A DNA stretch of 64,000 bases, from positions 1 through 64,000 of the forward strand of contig NZ_BMPW01000011.1 in NCBI RefSeq assembly GCF_014647795.1. The letters run 5' to 3'. Made by a program: the position numbers and the translations under genes. The stretch comes from Actinoplanes campanulatus (lineage in GTDB: Bacteria; Actinomycetota; Actinomycetes; Mycobacteriales; Micromonosporaceae). Of the stretch, positions 34,487 through 42,781 are shown piece by piece. The notes below the pieces were generated by a model, which saw only the letters and a program-made list of their open reading frames with translations, made no database searches and was not told the DNA's origin. The first letter of the stretch is position 1, and every line of letters starts with the position of its first letter.

Positions 34487-34638
34487 AGTGCTGGCGTGCT
34501 CACATGCCGATGAGAGGGCGTTAGGGCCGACCTGGTGAAACCACCGTTGGACCTCTCGCTATACCTTCTTGAGGGTGTACGCCGCTGCGTATGGCGCCAT
34601 GAAATTGCGTAGTCCAGCCCCGAGCTTCCGGGAGTGCC

Positions 34639-36084
34639 GTGCCCGCCCCGCCGATCCTGCTCGCCTTGGCCGGAAACCGCGCACTGCTTCCAGAACACAT
34701 CGATGCCCTCTTGGCAATTAACGACCCGGAGTTGTCGCGGGAAGTGGCGCGGGAACAGCGCCTCACCTCCGCGCAGATCGACCGACTTGCCGGTAGTGGC
34801 CAGCGCGACATCCTGGTGGCGCTGATCGAGTCAGGCAACCTCGCGGTAGAGCGCATTCCGAACGATGACCCGTGGGCACTTCTTGCCGCCGTCGACCGGG
34901 GCGACGCCCCTGACGACTTGCTGCACAGGCTTGCCACCTGGCCGGATGCCGCAGTACGGCTGGCGCTGGGTGAGCATGCGTCGGAGCGGCTAGACATCGC
35001 GCAGTTCGTGGCCGACGATGAAGACTGCTCGGTGGCTGCCTGCGCGGCTCGGCTCTGGGAACTTCCCGAGAAGCTGGCGCTGCGGCTATCAAGGCGTGCC
35101 GAGGGCTGCGTTCGGGCCGCCCTGGCGTCGAACATACATGCTCCGGGTGTCATTCTGGCTGGCTTGATCGGCGATGAAGGCGAGCCTGGGACGATCCCGT
35201 GCCCGCATCGGCCCGACACCGCGGCGGTCATGAGGGAGGTAAGGCTGCTGGCTGCCGGCAATCCCGCGACTCCCGTAGGCGTGGTCGAGCCGTTGACCGT
35301 TGGACCCGATCCCACATTGGCGCTGGCACTCGCGTACAGATCAGACCTACGCGACGAGACCTATCGGCACCTGCTGGAGCTTCGCGACCACAACGTAATT
35401 GCCCGGGTCGCGATGAACTGGGCGGCACCTCCCGATCTACTCCGCGAACTCTACGACCTCGACGCCGGCCGGTGGCGACACTGCGTCCTGGCGAATCCAC
35501 GGACCCCGCTGGATCTGCTCGTGCGATACAGCCGCGAGGACGGTTCACCGCCCACCGACAATCACCCGGACCTCGACGGGTTGCTCGCCTTGGCCCGACA
35601 CGCTGACCCGCGGGTCAGGCTCGTCGCCGCGGCAAGCCACAGTCTTCCGGCAGATGTCCGCGCGACCTTGATCGAAGACGCGGACTTCGAAGTCGCAAAC
35701 CGAGCTACCCGCTTCTACGCCGTGTCCGCCGAACAGGTCCGTAGGCTCGTAACGCGTTACGGTTCACTCGCCTTCTCACACGTGGCCGGTCACCCAGCTT
35801 GTCCGCCCGACGTACTGCTCACCATCGCGACGGATCCGACCAGCTCAGACGAGGCAATCATCGACGTCGCGGTACACGAAGCGGCACCGCCCGCCGCCTT
35901 GGCTGCTTGCCTCAGACATGCGCATGCGGCCGCCGGCATCGCGGGCAATCTGGCGACGCCGCCGGACATCCTCACCAAACTCGCATCCCATTCGGATCCC
36001 GAAGTCCTATGGGAACTCGCGAGAAATCCAAGCCTCCCCGCTACTGCCGGAGATCTCATCCTCAAAGTCCTCACGACAAGCTGA
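34639..36084 (+). CDS. leucine-rich-repeat-variant/HEAT-like helical repeat protein
   Basis: The 481-residue product consists of degenerate helical repeats of about 24-30 residues with the LRV-type signature NP-x-T/L-P-x-x-x-L, for example NPATPVGVVEPL, NPRTPLDLLVRY, HPACPPDVLL, NLATPPDILTKL and NPSLPATAGDL. Such superhelices bind proteins. No catalytic domain, signal peptide or membrane helix is seen. It is cargo of the tRNA-Tyr islet, with lower GC than neighbours. GTG start behind GGGAG. Role unknown; a binding or defence function is speculation. Confidence 0.75.
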   Translation: MPAPPILLALAGNRALLPEHIDALLAINDPELSREVAREQRLTSAQIDRLAGSGQRDILVALIESGNLAVERIPNDDPWALLAAVDRGDAPDDLLHRLATWPDAAVRLALGEHASERLDIAQFVADDEDCSVAACAARLWELPEKLALRLSRRAEGCVRAALASNIHAPGVILAGLIGDEGEPGTIPCPHRPDTAAVMREVRLLAAGNPATPVGVVEPLTVGPDPTLALALAYRSDLRDETYRHLLELRDHNVIARVAMNWAAPPDLLRELYDLDAGRWRHCVLANPRTPLDLLVRYSREDGSPPTDNHPDLDGLLALARHADPRVRLVAAASHSLPADVRATLIEDADFEVANRATRFYAVSAEQVRRLVTRYGSLAFSHVAGHPACPPDVLLTIATDPTSSDEAIIDVAVHEAAPPAALAACLRHAHAAAGIAGNLATPPDILTKLASHSDPEVLWELARNPSLPATAGDLILKVLTTS

Positions 36085-36131
36085 TCGACTGCTCGCCTTC
36101 CCCGCATTCATCTGCCGCAGTCCGGTTGCGG

Positions 36132-36425
36132 TCAACTGAGTTCCGCTTTCAGCCGGTCAGCCCAGTCCTTGTGAGCAAGATCGGCCCAGACCAGAATGTC
36201 GCGCCAGTCGCCCTGGGCAATTGAGACAGCATGAAGGAATCGCTGGCTGCTTCCGTCAGCAACGAGAACCACGGCTGCTTGAATACGCTCGGTGCCTTCA
36301 GGGGTGTCTCCCGGCTCCCCGTGGATAGCTTCGGCAAGCAGGCCGAGAACAGGTTCGACTTCGTCCGGCGCGAAGCGTCGGGAAACGTAAGCCTGGAGAC
36401 GGTCGCTGATCATACGAGCCAGCAT
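36132..36425 (-). CDS. conserved hypothetical protein, 97 aa
   Basis: The 97-residue product starts MLARMISDRLQAYVSRRFAPDEV and ends WADLAHKDWADRLKAEL. This pattern (short helical protein with QAAVVLVADGSSQRFLHAV in the middle and a W-x-D-I/V-L-V-W-A-x-L-A motif) is common among small actinomycete proteins of unknown function. ATG at 36425 has GAGGG just upstream; a TTG five codons earlier is the alternative. It is convergent with the helical-repeat gene. Confidence 0.7.
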   Translation of the reverse strand: MLARMISDRLQAYVSRRFAPDEVEPVLGLLAEAIHGEPGDTPEGTERIQAAVVLVADGSSQRFLHAVSIAQGDWRDILVWADLAHKDWADRLKAELS

Positions 36426-36824
36426 GCCCTCGCCAGGCAACCGTGATCCGAAAGGCGATCTCGTAGCCGGTTGACCAGCGCGCTCTTCTAGCCGCGTCCG
36501 CGCTCTCGGCTGTCGCAGACACCTGGCGGCCGTACTGCCGAGTTGTCCTTTTCTGGATCAAGGCGCCGCGCAAGCGCGGCGCGGGCCGGACGCCCTCGGG
36601 CTGCTGGCGGGCTCCGCCCGGCATCGCCCGGCGCGCCGGCCGATTCTCGACTCTGCTCCAGACCGTGACGATCGCTGCTTGGGTCAGTCGCCGTCGTTGC
36701 TTCCGGCGATCGCTGCCGCACCGCTTCGCGGCTTGCCACCGAATGCGGGTCGACGGGTGCGGGAGAGGGCTGCCGGGGCGATGCGTTCGATCTCCACGCG
36801 ATCGGCTGACGGGATGATCCACCT

Positions 36825-36841
36825 GCCCACGATCCGCCCAC
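36825..36841. repeat. 11-bp-phased direct repeat GCCCAC, right inner arm-type site
   Basis: GCCCAC at 36825-36830 and 36836-36841 repeats the left inner site with one base change between the hexamers. It ends 98 bp before the right attachment core. Confidence 0.55.
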
Positions 36842-36892
36842 AACTGCTTGTGGAGAGCCGGACTCGGCTGGACTCCGCTAGATCACAACGAG

Positions 36893-36932
36893 AACGGCCC
36901 CGGTCAGCGTTTCCGCTGGTACCGGGGCCGTT
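36893..36932 (-). terminator. tRNA-Tyr terminator
   Basis: Arms of 12 bp, extendable to 14 bp, enclose an inner CAGCG/CGCTG stem with a GAAA tetraloop on the minus strand. It lies 11 bp past the 3' end of tRNA-Tyr. Confidence 0.85.
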
Positions 36933-36938
36933 CTCAAC

Positions 36939-36992
36939 GCCTGTGGCGGGTAGAGGATTCGAACCTCTGTAGCTTTCGCGACGGATTTACAG
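36939..36992. repeat. right attachment site: 54-bp direct repeat inside tRNA-Tyr
   Basis: Identical to 32103-32156; here it is joined to the complete 5' half of the tRNA gene, so the tRNA is restored by the element-borne 3' end. Confidence 0.9.
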
Positions 36993-37024
36993 TCCGCTCC
37001 CATTGGCCGCTCGGGCAACCCGCC
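36944..37024 (-). tRNA. tRNA-Tyr (anticodon GTA)
   Basis: The minus strand folds as a class II tRNA of 81 nt: acceptor stem GGCGGGT/ACCCGCC, anticodon loop with GTA, a long variable arm, and the T arm with GTTCGAATC. Discriminator base A; CCA is not encoded. Its 3' part is the integration site of the islet. Confidence 0.95.
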
Positions 37025-37061
37025 TGGGCTACTACCGCGGTTTCCCGCGGCAGCGGACACA

Positions 37062-37089
37062 ACAATAGCCGTACCGCGGCTCGGTTCAA
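37062..37089 (-). promoter_or_regulatory. tRNA-Tyr promoter
   Basis: On the minus strand TTGAAC (37084-37089) and TATTGT (37062-37067) are 16 bp apart, about 38 bp upstream of the tRNA. Confidence 0.6.
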
Positions 37090-37172
37090 CAACCGGGTAC
37101 GGTCGGCATGTCGCGGGCTTCCCGGGAGCCCGCTGTAAGCATCGACAAGCATCCAGCCGCAGGAGTCTGATC

Positions 37173-37664
37173 ATGGCAGCCAACCCGTCGTTCGACATCG
37201 TCAGCAAGGTCGACCGGCAGGAGGTCGACAACGCTTTCAACCAGGCGGAGAAGGAGCTCGGCACCCGGTTCGACTTCCGGGGCACCGGCACGAGTCTCGC
37301 CAAGTCGGGGGAGGCGTTCACGATCACCTCGGAGACGGAGGAGCGGGCGACCGCCGCGCTCGATGTCTTCAAGGAGAAGCTGGTGAAGCGGAGCATCTCG
37401 CTGAAGAGCCTGGACGCCGGTGAGCCGCGCCAGTCCGGCAAGACCTTCAAGATCGACCTCAAGGTGGTCGAGGGCATCGAGACCGAGAAGGCCAAGGCGA
37501 TCAGCAAGAAGATCCGGGACGAGGGCCCGAAGGGTGTGCAGGCCCAGATCCAGGGTGACCAGCTTCGGGTCACCGGCAAGAAGCGCGACGATCTGCAGGC
37601 GGTCATCGCTCTGCTGAAGCAGGAGGACTTCGGGGTCGCGTTGCAGTTCACCAACTACCGCTGA
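37173..37664 (+). CDS. YajQ family nucleotide-binding protein
   Basis: The 163-residue product matches YajQ over its length: [23 protein letters not shown] at the N-terminus, RFDFRGT near residue 32, and the C-terminal [25 protein letters not shown]. The family folds as two ferredoxin-like domains and binds nucleic acid or nucleotides; some members bind cyclic di-GMP. ATG behind AGGAG. A GGDEF/EAL protein is encoded 2.3 kb downstream. Confidence 0.93.
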   Translation: MAANPSFDIVSKVDRQEVDNAFNQAEKELGTRFDFRGTGTSLAKSGEAFTITSETEERATAALDVFKEKLVKRSISLKSLDAGEPRQSGKTFKIDLKVVEGIETEKAKAISKKIRDEGPKGVQAQIQGDQLRVTGKKRDDLQAVIALLKQEDFGVALQFTNYR

Positions 37665-37707
37665 TCTCAGTGGCCGCCGAGCGGGGTCCGGGCCGAGAAT
37701 CGGGGCC

Positions 37708-38343
37708 ATGGACCTGACCGACGCCGTCCTCTCGTTCGCCCTGCTCGGTGCGCTGTTGACGATCACCCCCGGTTTGGATACCGCGCTGGTTCTGCGGGCC
37801 GCGGTCACGATGGGCCGGGGTCCGGCGTTCGCGACCGCGCTGGGCATCGGCGCGGGTGCGCTGGCCTGGGGCGCGGCCGCCGCGGTGGGGGCGTCCGCGC
37901 TGTTGGCGGCGTCGAGCGTGGGCTACACGATCCTGCGGGTGGTCGGTGCCGCGTACATGATCTTCCTTGGGGTGCGGATGATCGCCGCCGCGTTGCGCCG
38001 TGGTGGCCGCATCGCGGAGGCCGAGACGGCGAAGATCGTTCCGACGTTCTGGAGCACCTTCGGCCGGGGTTTCCTGACCAACCTGCTCAACCCGAAGGTG
38101 GGCGCCTTCTATCTGGCGGTGATCCCGCAGTTCGTGCCGGAGGGCGCCGACCCGCTGGCGACCGGTCTGCTGCTGGCCCTGGTGCACGACGTGGAGGGTC
38201 TGCTCTGGTTCGCCGCGATCATCATGGGCGCGCAGGCGGCGCGTGGCTTCCTGGCCCGGCGTGCCGTCCGGCGTACCGTCGACGCCGGAACCGGCGCGGT
38301 CCTGCTCGGTTTCGGCGTCCGGCTGGGGTTGTCCAGTCAGTAG
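37708..38343 (+). CDS. LysE/RhtB family amino-acid exporter
   Basis: The 211-residue product has six likely helices and the family motif LLTITPGLDTALVLRAAVTMGRGPAFATALGIGAG near the N-terminus. FLTNLLNPKVGAFYLAVIPQFV lies near residue 112. Such proteins export amino acids or small amines; cargo unknown. Confidence 0.88.
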   Translation: MDLTDAVLSFALLGALLTITPGLDTALVLRAAVTMGRGPAFATALGIGAGALAWGAAAAVGASALLAASSVGYTILRVVGAAYMIFLGVRMIAAALRRGGRIAEAETAKIVPTFWSTFGRGFLTNLLNPKVGAFYLAVIPQFVPEGADPLATGLLLALVHDVEGLLWFAAIIMGAQAARGFLARRAVRRTVDAGTGAVLLGFGVRLGLSSQ

Positions 38344-38370
38344 AGAAAGCCCATGGGCGGAGGCGAGCGC

Positions 38371-39174
38371 GTGATCGATCCGGTGGTGGACGAGTCCTGG
38401 CTGCGGGATCACCGTGTGGTCCTGGCCGACGTGCGGTGGTATCTGGACGGCCGTTCCGGCCGGGAGGCCTACGAGCGCGGCCATCTGCCCGGCGCGGTCT
38501 TCATCGATCTGGACACCGCGCTGGCCCGGCACGCGTCGCCGGCCGAGGGCCGGCATCCGCTTCCGGATCCGGAGACTTTCGCGGCTGCGATGGCGGCGGC
38601 CGGGATCGGCGATCAAGATCAAGTTATCGGGTACGACGACGCCGGCGGAGTCGTGGCGGCCCGCCTGGTGTGGCTGCTCCGGTCGATCGGGCACGACGCC
38701 GCGCTGCTGGACGGTGGCTTGACCGCCTACCGGGGCGAGCTGACCACCGAGGTCCCGCGGCGCCAAGCCGCGACGTTCACCGTCCGGCCGTGGCCCGCCG
38801 ACCGGCTGGCCTCGCTGGAGGAGACCGTGGCGGCGCCGGGCGTGGTGCTGGACGCGCGGGACCGTTCCCGGTTCCGCGGCGACGCCGAGCCGGTTGATCC
38901 GCGTCCGGGTCACATTCCGGGCGCCCGCAGTCTCCCCTGCCGGGACAATGTCGACGCCGAGGGCCGTTTCCTACCGGTGCCGGCGTTGCGCGAGCGGTTC
39001 GCCGCGGTGGGCGTGGACGGCTCGGGTGACGTCATCTCCTACTGCGGCTCCGGTGTGACCGCCTGCCACAACCTGATCGCCCTGGAGCATGCCGGCCTGG
39101 GCGCCGGCCGTCTCTTCCCGGGTTCCTGGTCGCAGTACGCCCACACCGACCGTCGCGCCGCCACCGGGGACTGA
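38371..39174 (+). CDS. thiosulfate/3-mercaptopyruvate sulfurtransferase (tandem rhodanese)
   Basis: The 267-residue product has two rhodanese domains. The first (about 5-125) is inactive; the second (about 145-260) carries the persulfide Cys in SYCGSGVTACHN, whose CGSGVTA loop matches mercaptopyruvate/thiosulfate sulfurtransferases. I prefer the GTG at 38371 with GGAGG upstream; an ATG six codons earlier is possible. Confidence 0.9.
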   Translation: MIDPVVDESWLRDHRVVLADVRWYLDGRSGREAYERGHLPGAVFIDLDTALARHASPAEGRHPLPDPETFAAAMAAAGIGDQDQVIGYDDAGGVVAARLVWLLRSIGHDAALLDGGLTAYRGELTTEVPRRQAATFTVRPWPADRLASLEETVAAPGVVLDARDRSRFRGDAEPVDPRPGHIPGARSLPCRDNVDAEGRFLPVPALRERFAAVGVDGSGDVISYCGSGVTACHNLIALEHAGLGAGRLFPGSWSQYAHTDRRAATGD

Positions 39175-39175
39175 T

Positions 39176-39502
39176 TCAGGCCCGGTCGACGCGGGCCTGG
39201 TCCTCGATCCACCGTTGGTGGGACTCCCAGGCGGCCTGTTTGCTGGTGCCGAGGGCGGCGCCGATCCGGGTCCAGGAGGCGCCGGCGGCCCGGGCGGAGC
39301 GGACCATCGTCTGCCGTCCGTACCCCGCCTTGCGAATGATCACCTCGCTGAGCGCGAGCATCTCGAGGGTCTCGTCGGGGGAGAGGGCGGTTTCGTTGTC
39401 CGGGTCCATGGCGGCGAGGGCGTCGCGCATCCGGAGAGCGTCGTAACGATCGGTCGCCGTGGTGAGTGTGTGCCGCCGTTCCAGTTCGTCGGGGGAGGCC
39501 AT
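39176..39502 (-). CDS. small helix-turn-helix protein
   Basis: The 108-residue product begins with a helical region containing LTTATDRYDALRMRDALAAMD and ends with a helix-turn-helix in ARAAGASWTRIGAALGTSKQAAWESHQRW (about residues 70-100). It is of a type conserved in actinomycetes; role unknown. A palindrome overlapping its -35 box suggests repression, perhaps by itself. It ends 2 bp after the convergent sulfurtransferase gene. Confidence 0.8.
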   Translation of the reverse strand: MASPDELERRHTLTTATDRYDALRMRDALAAMDPDNETALSPDETLEMLALSEVIIRKAGYGRQTMVRSARAAGASWTRIGAALGTSKQAAWESHQRWIEDQARVDRA

Positions 39503-39508
39503 GAAGGC

Positions 39509-39538
39509 AGTCTTTCGTCAGGCTGTCTTGACGTCAAG
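39509..39538 (-). promoter_or_regulatory. leaderless promoter with 12-bp palindromic operator
   Basis: On the minus strand TTGACG (39532-39537) and AAGACT (39509-39514) are 17 bp apart, and AAGACT ends 6 nt before the ATG at 39502. The perfect palindrome CTTGACGTCAAG (39527-39538) covers the -35 box; flanking GGCTG and CAGCC extend it. A repressor bound here would block transcription. Confidence 0.65.
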
Positions 39539-39762
39539 CAGCCTTGACGACCGAGTGCGAGTTTGCCTCACTTCTCCGCCTAAATGGGCTATAAAGCCGT
39601 CAATTCTTCAGCAGTAGGCGTGAGGGTCTGTTCAGCCGTTCGGCCAGGATTTGCCGGAGCGTCGCCACGACCCGCCGCTGAACGCTGCCTGTCGCACAAC
39701 TGGTGTGGCACCATCATGTGACCCCCACCCTGATGCGATTCCCCGACTCGAGGAGCAGGACT

Positions 39763-39909
39763 ATGTCTGCAAAAAAGCTGGGCCGCTTCGCTGGCTTGGT
39801 TTTTGTGCTTGCCGTTGTCTTCGGTGGCGTCACCGTTGGGGCATCGACAGCTGAGGAAGCGACCAGCGCGGTCCAGGTTCAGAGCAACCCGGCGCTTGAC
39901 TGGGCCTGA
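39763..39909 (+). CDS. 48-aa exported peptide
   Basis: ATG behind GAGGAG opens a 48-codon frame. The product has a basic N-terminus, a hydrophobic core at about residues 9-26 and a likely signal cleavage near Ala-Ser-Thr-Ala at 27-30, leaving a short mature peptide of about 18-20 residues ending in NPALDWA. No cysteines. It stands 52 bp upstream of a membrane GGDEF/EAL gene on the same strand. No family recognised. Confidence 0.65.
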   Translation: MSAKKLGRFAGLVFVLAVVFGGVTVGASTAEEATSAVQVQSNPALDWA

Positions 39910-39961
39910 TGGGTCACACAGGTTGACTGACTAGGGGCCGATCGGCTAGAGAGGATTCTCG

Positions 39962-42490
39962 ATGGTCGAGCGGTCCCCGGTCCGGCATGGTGGCGCGCAG
40001 CGGGCGTGGTTGATCACGTGGCCGCTGGTGGTGTTCGCGCTTGTCTGCACGGCGGGCTTCTGGGTGGCCGAGCCTGGGTGGTATAGCGCTTGGCCGGCCG
40101 GCCTCGCGTTCTTCATCGCGTACCTGATCGCCTATCGGGACGTTTTCAACGTCGTCATCTGGCGCAGCAGCTTCACCGTCGCGGTCACCGACGTGCCGCT
40201 TGTTCTGGCCCTGTTCTACCTACCACCGGTGATGGTGGTCCTGGTGGTGAGCGGCGCCAATCTGGTGCACCACTTCCGGGCGAATTATCCGGTCACGAAG
40301 CTCTCCTTCAACGTCGCCAAGTCGGCCGCCGGCAACTGCGCGGCCCTGCTGCTGATCGCCTCCTTCGCGCCCATCGAGGACGCCGGCCCGCGCACCTGGG
40401 CCATCCTGGCCGCCGCGGTCGGCCTCAGCTATCTGGTCGAGCTCCTCAGCCTCGCCGGTGTGTTCACGCTCGTGCAGAGCCCGCGTACCGGCCGGGACGC
40501 GCTTCGCGCCGGCTTCTCCGCGATGACCGTCGACGGCATCAACATCGTGGTCGGCCTCATCTTCCTGGTCGCGCTCGAGGCGACCGCCTGGTCCGCCATC
40601 CTGCTCGCCATCCTGGTCGCCGCCCTGGTGATGGTCCTCCGGTCGTACGCGGAGTTCTTCCGCCGTCACCGGACCCTGGCCGAGGTCTACGAGCTGACCC
40701 AGGCGGTCCGGGACGAGAGCGGCCGCAGCGGTCTGCCCGACGTGCTGCTGGGCCGGGTGCGCTCGCTGATGCAGTCGGAGTTCGCGACGCTCTGGCTCGC
40801 CCCGCAGGGCCGGCATCCGGAGGTGCTGCTGACCGCCCGGGTCGAGCATCGGGGCCTGCTGGACATCGCGCCCATACCGGAGGAGGTCCGCCAGCGGGCG
40901 GTCGAGTTGAAGTCGGCGGTCGGTGTCGGCGCCCGCTTCGCCGAGACCGAGGACCTGCGGCCCTGCCTGCGGTCGGCGAAGGTCAAGGACGCCCTGGTCA
41001 TCCCGTTGCGCTCGGGCCAGGCCATCATCGGCACGCTGGAGGTCGTCAACCGGGTCGGCGACAACCGTACCTTCCGGGAAGCCGACGTGCAGGTGCTTGA
41101 GACGATCGCCGCGCACGCCGCGGTCGCGGTGGAGAATTCGCGGTTGGTCGACCGGCTGCGCTACGACGCGTACCACGATCGGCTGACCGGCCTGCCCAAC
41201 CGGCGCCGGGTGATCGACGCGCTCGCCGAGTCGGTCAAGGTCCGCGCCGAGGACGAGGTCGTCGCGATCATGCTGTTCGACGTCGACGGCCAGCGGAACG
41301 TGAACGAGTCGATGGGCCATGCGGCCGGCGACAAACTGCTCGTCGAGGCCGCCGACCGGATCCGCGGCATCGCCGACCCGGGAGCGCTGGTCGGCCGGAT
41401 CGGTGGGGACGAGTTCGTGGTCACCCTGCGGGCCGCGAGCATCGACGCCACGATCGAGATCGCCACCCGGATGCGGGAGAGCCTCCGCGGCCCGATGGCG
41501 GTGGGCTCGCTCACCCTGGACGTGAACACAGCGGTCGGCGTCTCGATCTATCCCGACCACGGCAGCGACCCGGAGACCCTGCTCCAGCGGGCCGAGCTGG
41601 CCGCCAACGCGGCCAAGGTCCTGCCGTACGGCGTGCAGCCCTTCCACCCGGCCCTGGAGTCCCGTGCGGTCCGCCGCCTGGGCATCGCCGCCGACCTGCG
41701 CCGCGCCCTCGACAACGAGCAGCTGGAGGTCTACTTCCAGCCGAAGGTGACGCTCGCCGACCGGCACGTGCTGGGTGTCGAGTGCCTGGCCCGCTGGGTG
41801 CACCCGGCGCACGGCGAGGTCGCCCCGGAGGACTTCGTGGCGGTCGCCGAGCACACCGGCCAGCTGGCCCGGCTCACCGAGGTGGTGCTCGTCGCCGGCC
41901 TGCGCCGCTGCCGAGCCTGGACCGACGCGGAGCGGCCGCTCGCCATCGCGGTCAACCTCTCCGCCCGGACTCTGCTCGACTCGCACTTTCCGGAGCTGGT
42001 CCGGGACCTGCTGGAGGAGCACGGGGTGGATCCCGGCCTGGTCACCTTCGAGGTGTCCGAGCCGGGCATGCTGGGCGACATCGAGCGGGTCCTGCCGTCC
42101 CTCTACCGGCTGCGCGATCTGGGCGTGCGCCTGAGCGTCGACGACTTCGGGACGGGCGCCTCGTCGCTGGCCTATCTGCGCCAGTGGCCGGTCCACGAGG
42201 TGAAGATCGACGACAGTTTCGTCCAGGGCATGGCCACCGATTCGGGTGACCTCGCGATCGTCCGTGCGGTGATCGGCCTGTCCCGGGAGTTCGGCCTCAC
42301 CGTGGTCGCCGAGGGTGTGGAGAGCGAGCTGACCCTGGAGCTGCTCGAGGAGATGGGCTGCGAGATCGGTCAGGGCTATCTGTTCAGCCGGCCCCTGCCG
42401 TTCGAGCGTCTGGAGGCCTGGCTGAGCGCTCAGACCGAGCCGGAGTCCACCCCCACCGGTGAGGTCCGCCGGCTCCGAGCAGTCATCTGA
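39962..42490 (+). CDS. membrane GAF-GGDEF-EAL cyclic-di-GMP turnover protein
   Basis: The 842-residue product has an N-terminal membrane region of about seven or eight helices (residues 15-225), a GAF domain (about 240-390), a GGDEF domain (about 400-560) and an EAL domain (about 580-830). The cyclase site RIGGDEF is intact. In the phosphodiesterase domain EAL reads ECL, but N in NLSARTL, DDFGTG, K-x-D in VKIDDSF and the Glu in VAEGVE are kept, so both activities are plausible. It probably senses a membrane or extracellular signal and sets cyclic di-GMP levels. Confidence 0.93.
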   Translation: MVERSPVRHGGAQRAWLITWPLVVFALVCTAGFWVAEPGWYSAWPAGLAFFIAYLIAYRDVFNVVIWRSSFTVAVTDVPLVLALFYLPPVMVVLVVSGANLVHHFRANYPVTKLSFNVAKSAAGNCAALLLIASFAPIEDAGPRTWAILAAAVGLSYLVELLSLAGVFTLVQSPRTGRDALRAGFSAMTVDGINIVVGLIFLVALEATAWSAILLAILVAALVMVLRSYAEFFRRHRTLAEVYELTQAVRDESGRSGLPDVLLGRVRSLMQSEFATLWLAPQGRHPEVLLTARVEHRGLLDIAPIPEEVRQRAVELKSAVGVGARFAETEDLRPCLRSAKVKDALVIPLRSGQAIIGTLEVVNRVGDNRTFREADVQVLETIAAHAAVAVENSRLVDRLRYDAYHDRLTGLPNRRRVIDALAESVKVRAEDEVVAIMLFDVDGQRNVNESMGHAAGDKLLVEAADRIRGIADPGALVGRIGGDEFVVTLRAASIDATIEIATRMRESLRGPMAVGSLTLDVNTAVGVSIYPDHGSDPETLLQRAELAANAAKVLPYGVQPFHPALESRAVRRLGIAADLRRALDNEQLEVYFQPKVTLADRHVLGVECLARWVHPAHGEVAPEDFVAVAEHTGQLARLTEVVLVAGLRRCRAWTDAERPLAIAVNLSARTLLDSHFPELVRDLLEEHGVDPGLVTFEVSEPGMLGDIERVLPSLYRLRDLGVRLSVDDFGTGASSLAYLRQWPVHEVKIDDSFVQGMATDSGDLAIVRAVIGLSREFGLTVVAEGVESELTLELLEEMGCEIGQGYLFSRPLPFERLEAWLSAQTEPESTPTGEVRRLRAVI

Positions 42491-42509
42491 CCAGGCGTTT
42501 CCCGGTAAA

Positions 42510-42530
42510 GGGGGTACTGATTTCACCCCC
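42510..42530 (+). terminator. possible terminator after the GGDEF/EAL gene
   Basis: GGGGGT (42510-42515) and ACCCCC (42525-42530) form a 6-bp stem with a 9-nt loop, 20 bp past the stop codon. No T tract. Confidence 0.4.
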
Positions 42531-42554
42531 GCCGACAGGCCGTGTAGTCTTACT
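42525..42554 (+). promoter_or_regulatory. possible promoter of the tRNA-Thr/tRNA-Met/rpmG unit
   Basis: TTTCAC (about 42521-42526) and TAGTCT (about 42545-42550) are about 18 bp apart, some 35 bp upstream of tRNA-Thr. The -35 is a poor match. Confidence 0.35.
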
Positions 42555-42585
42555 CCTGCAGCGAGCGAGAGATCGCAAGCCGCAA

Positions 42586-42658
42586 GCCCCCTTAGCTCAG
42601 TCGGCAGAGCGTCTCCATGGTAAGGAGAAGGTCTACGGTTCGATTCCGTAAGGGGGCT
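42586..42658 (+). tRNA. tRNA-Thr (anticodon GGT)
   Basis: A 73-nt cloverleaf: acceptor GCCCCCT/AGGGGGC, D stem GCTC/GAGC, anticodon stem TCTCC/GGAGA with loop ATGGTAA, T stem TACGG/CCGTA. CCA not encoded. Confidence 0.95.
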
Positions 42659-42708
42659 CTACCGGGTTCGTTCCGCCTCGTCAGGCGCTGAACTGATGAG
42701 CCTGGCTC

Positions 42709-42781
42709 GGCGGTGTAGCTCAGTCGGTAGAGCAAACGACTCATAATCGTTGTGTCGCCGGTTCAAGTCCGGCCATCGCTA
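42709..42781 (+). tRNA. tRNA-Met (anticodon CAT), elongator
   Basis: A 73-nt cloverleaf: anticodon stem AACGA/TCGTT with loop CTCATAA, T stem GCCGG/CCGGC. The first base pairs with position 72 (G-T), unlike initiator tRNA. CCA not encoded. Confidence 0.93.

Larger units (their letters stand above)
36426..36938. other. 513-bp right end of the islet without a gene
   Basis: It contains a perfect 8-bp hairpin GCGCCGCG-CAAG-CGCGGCGC at 36563-36582, the GCCCAC repeat pair at 36825-36841, and the tRNA-Tyr terminator. Reading frames here are short and incoherent. Confidence 0.5.
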
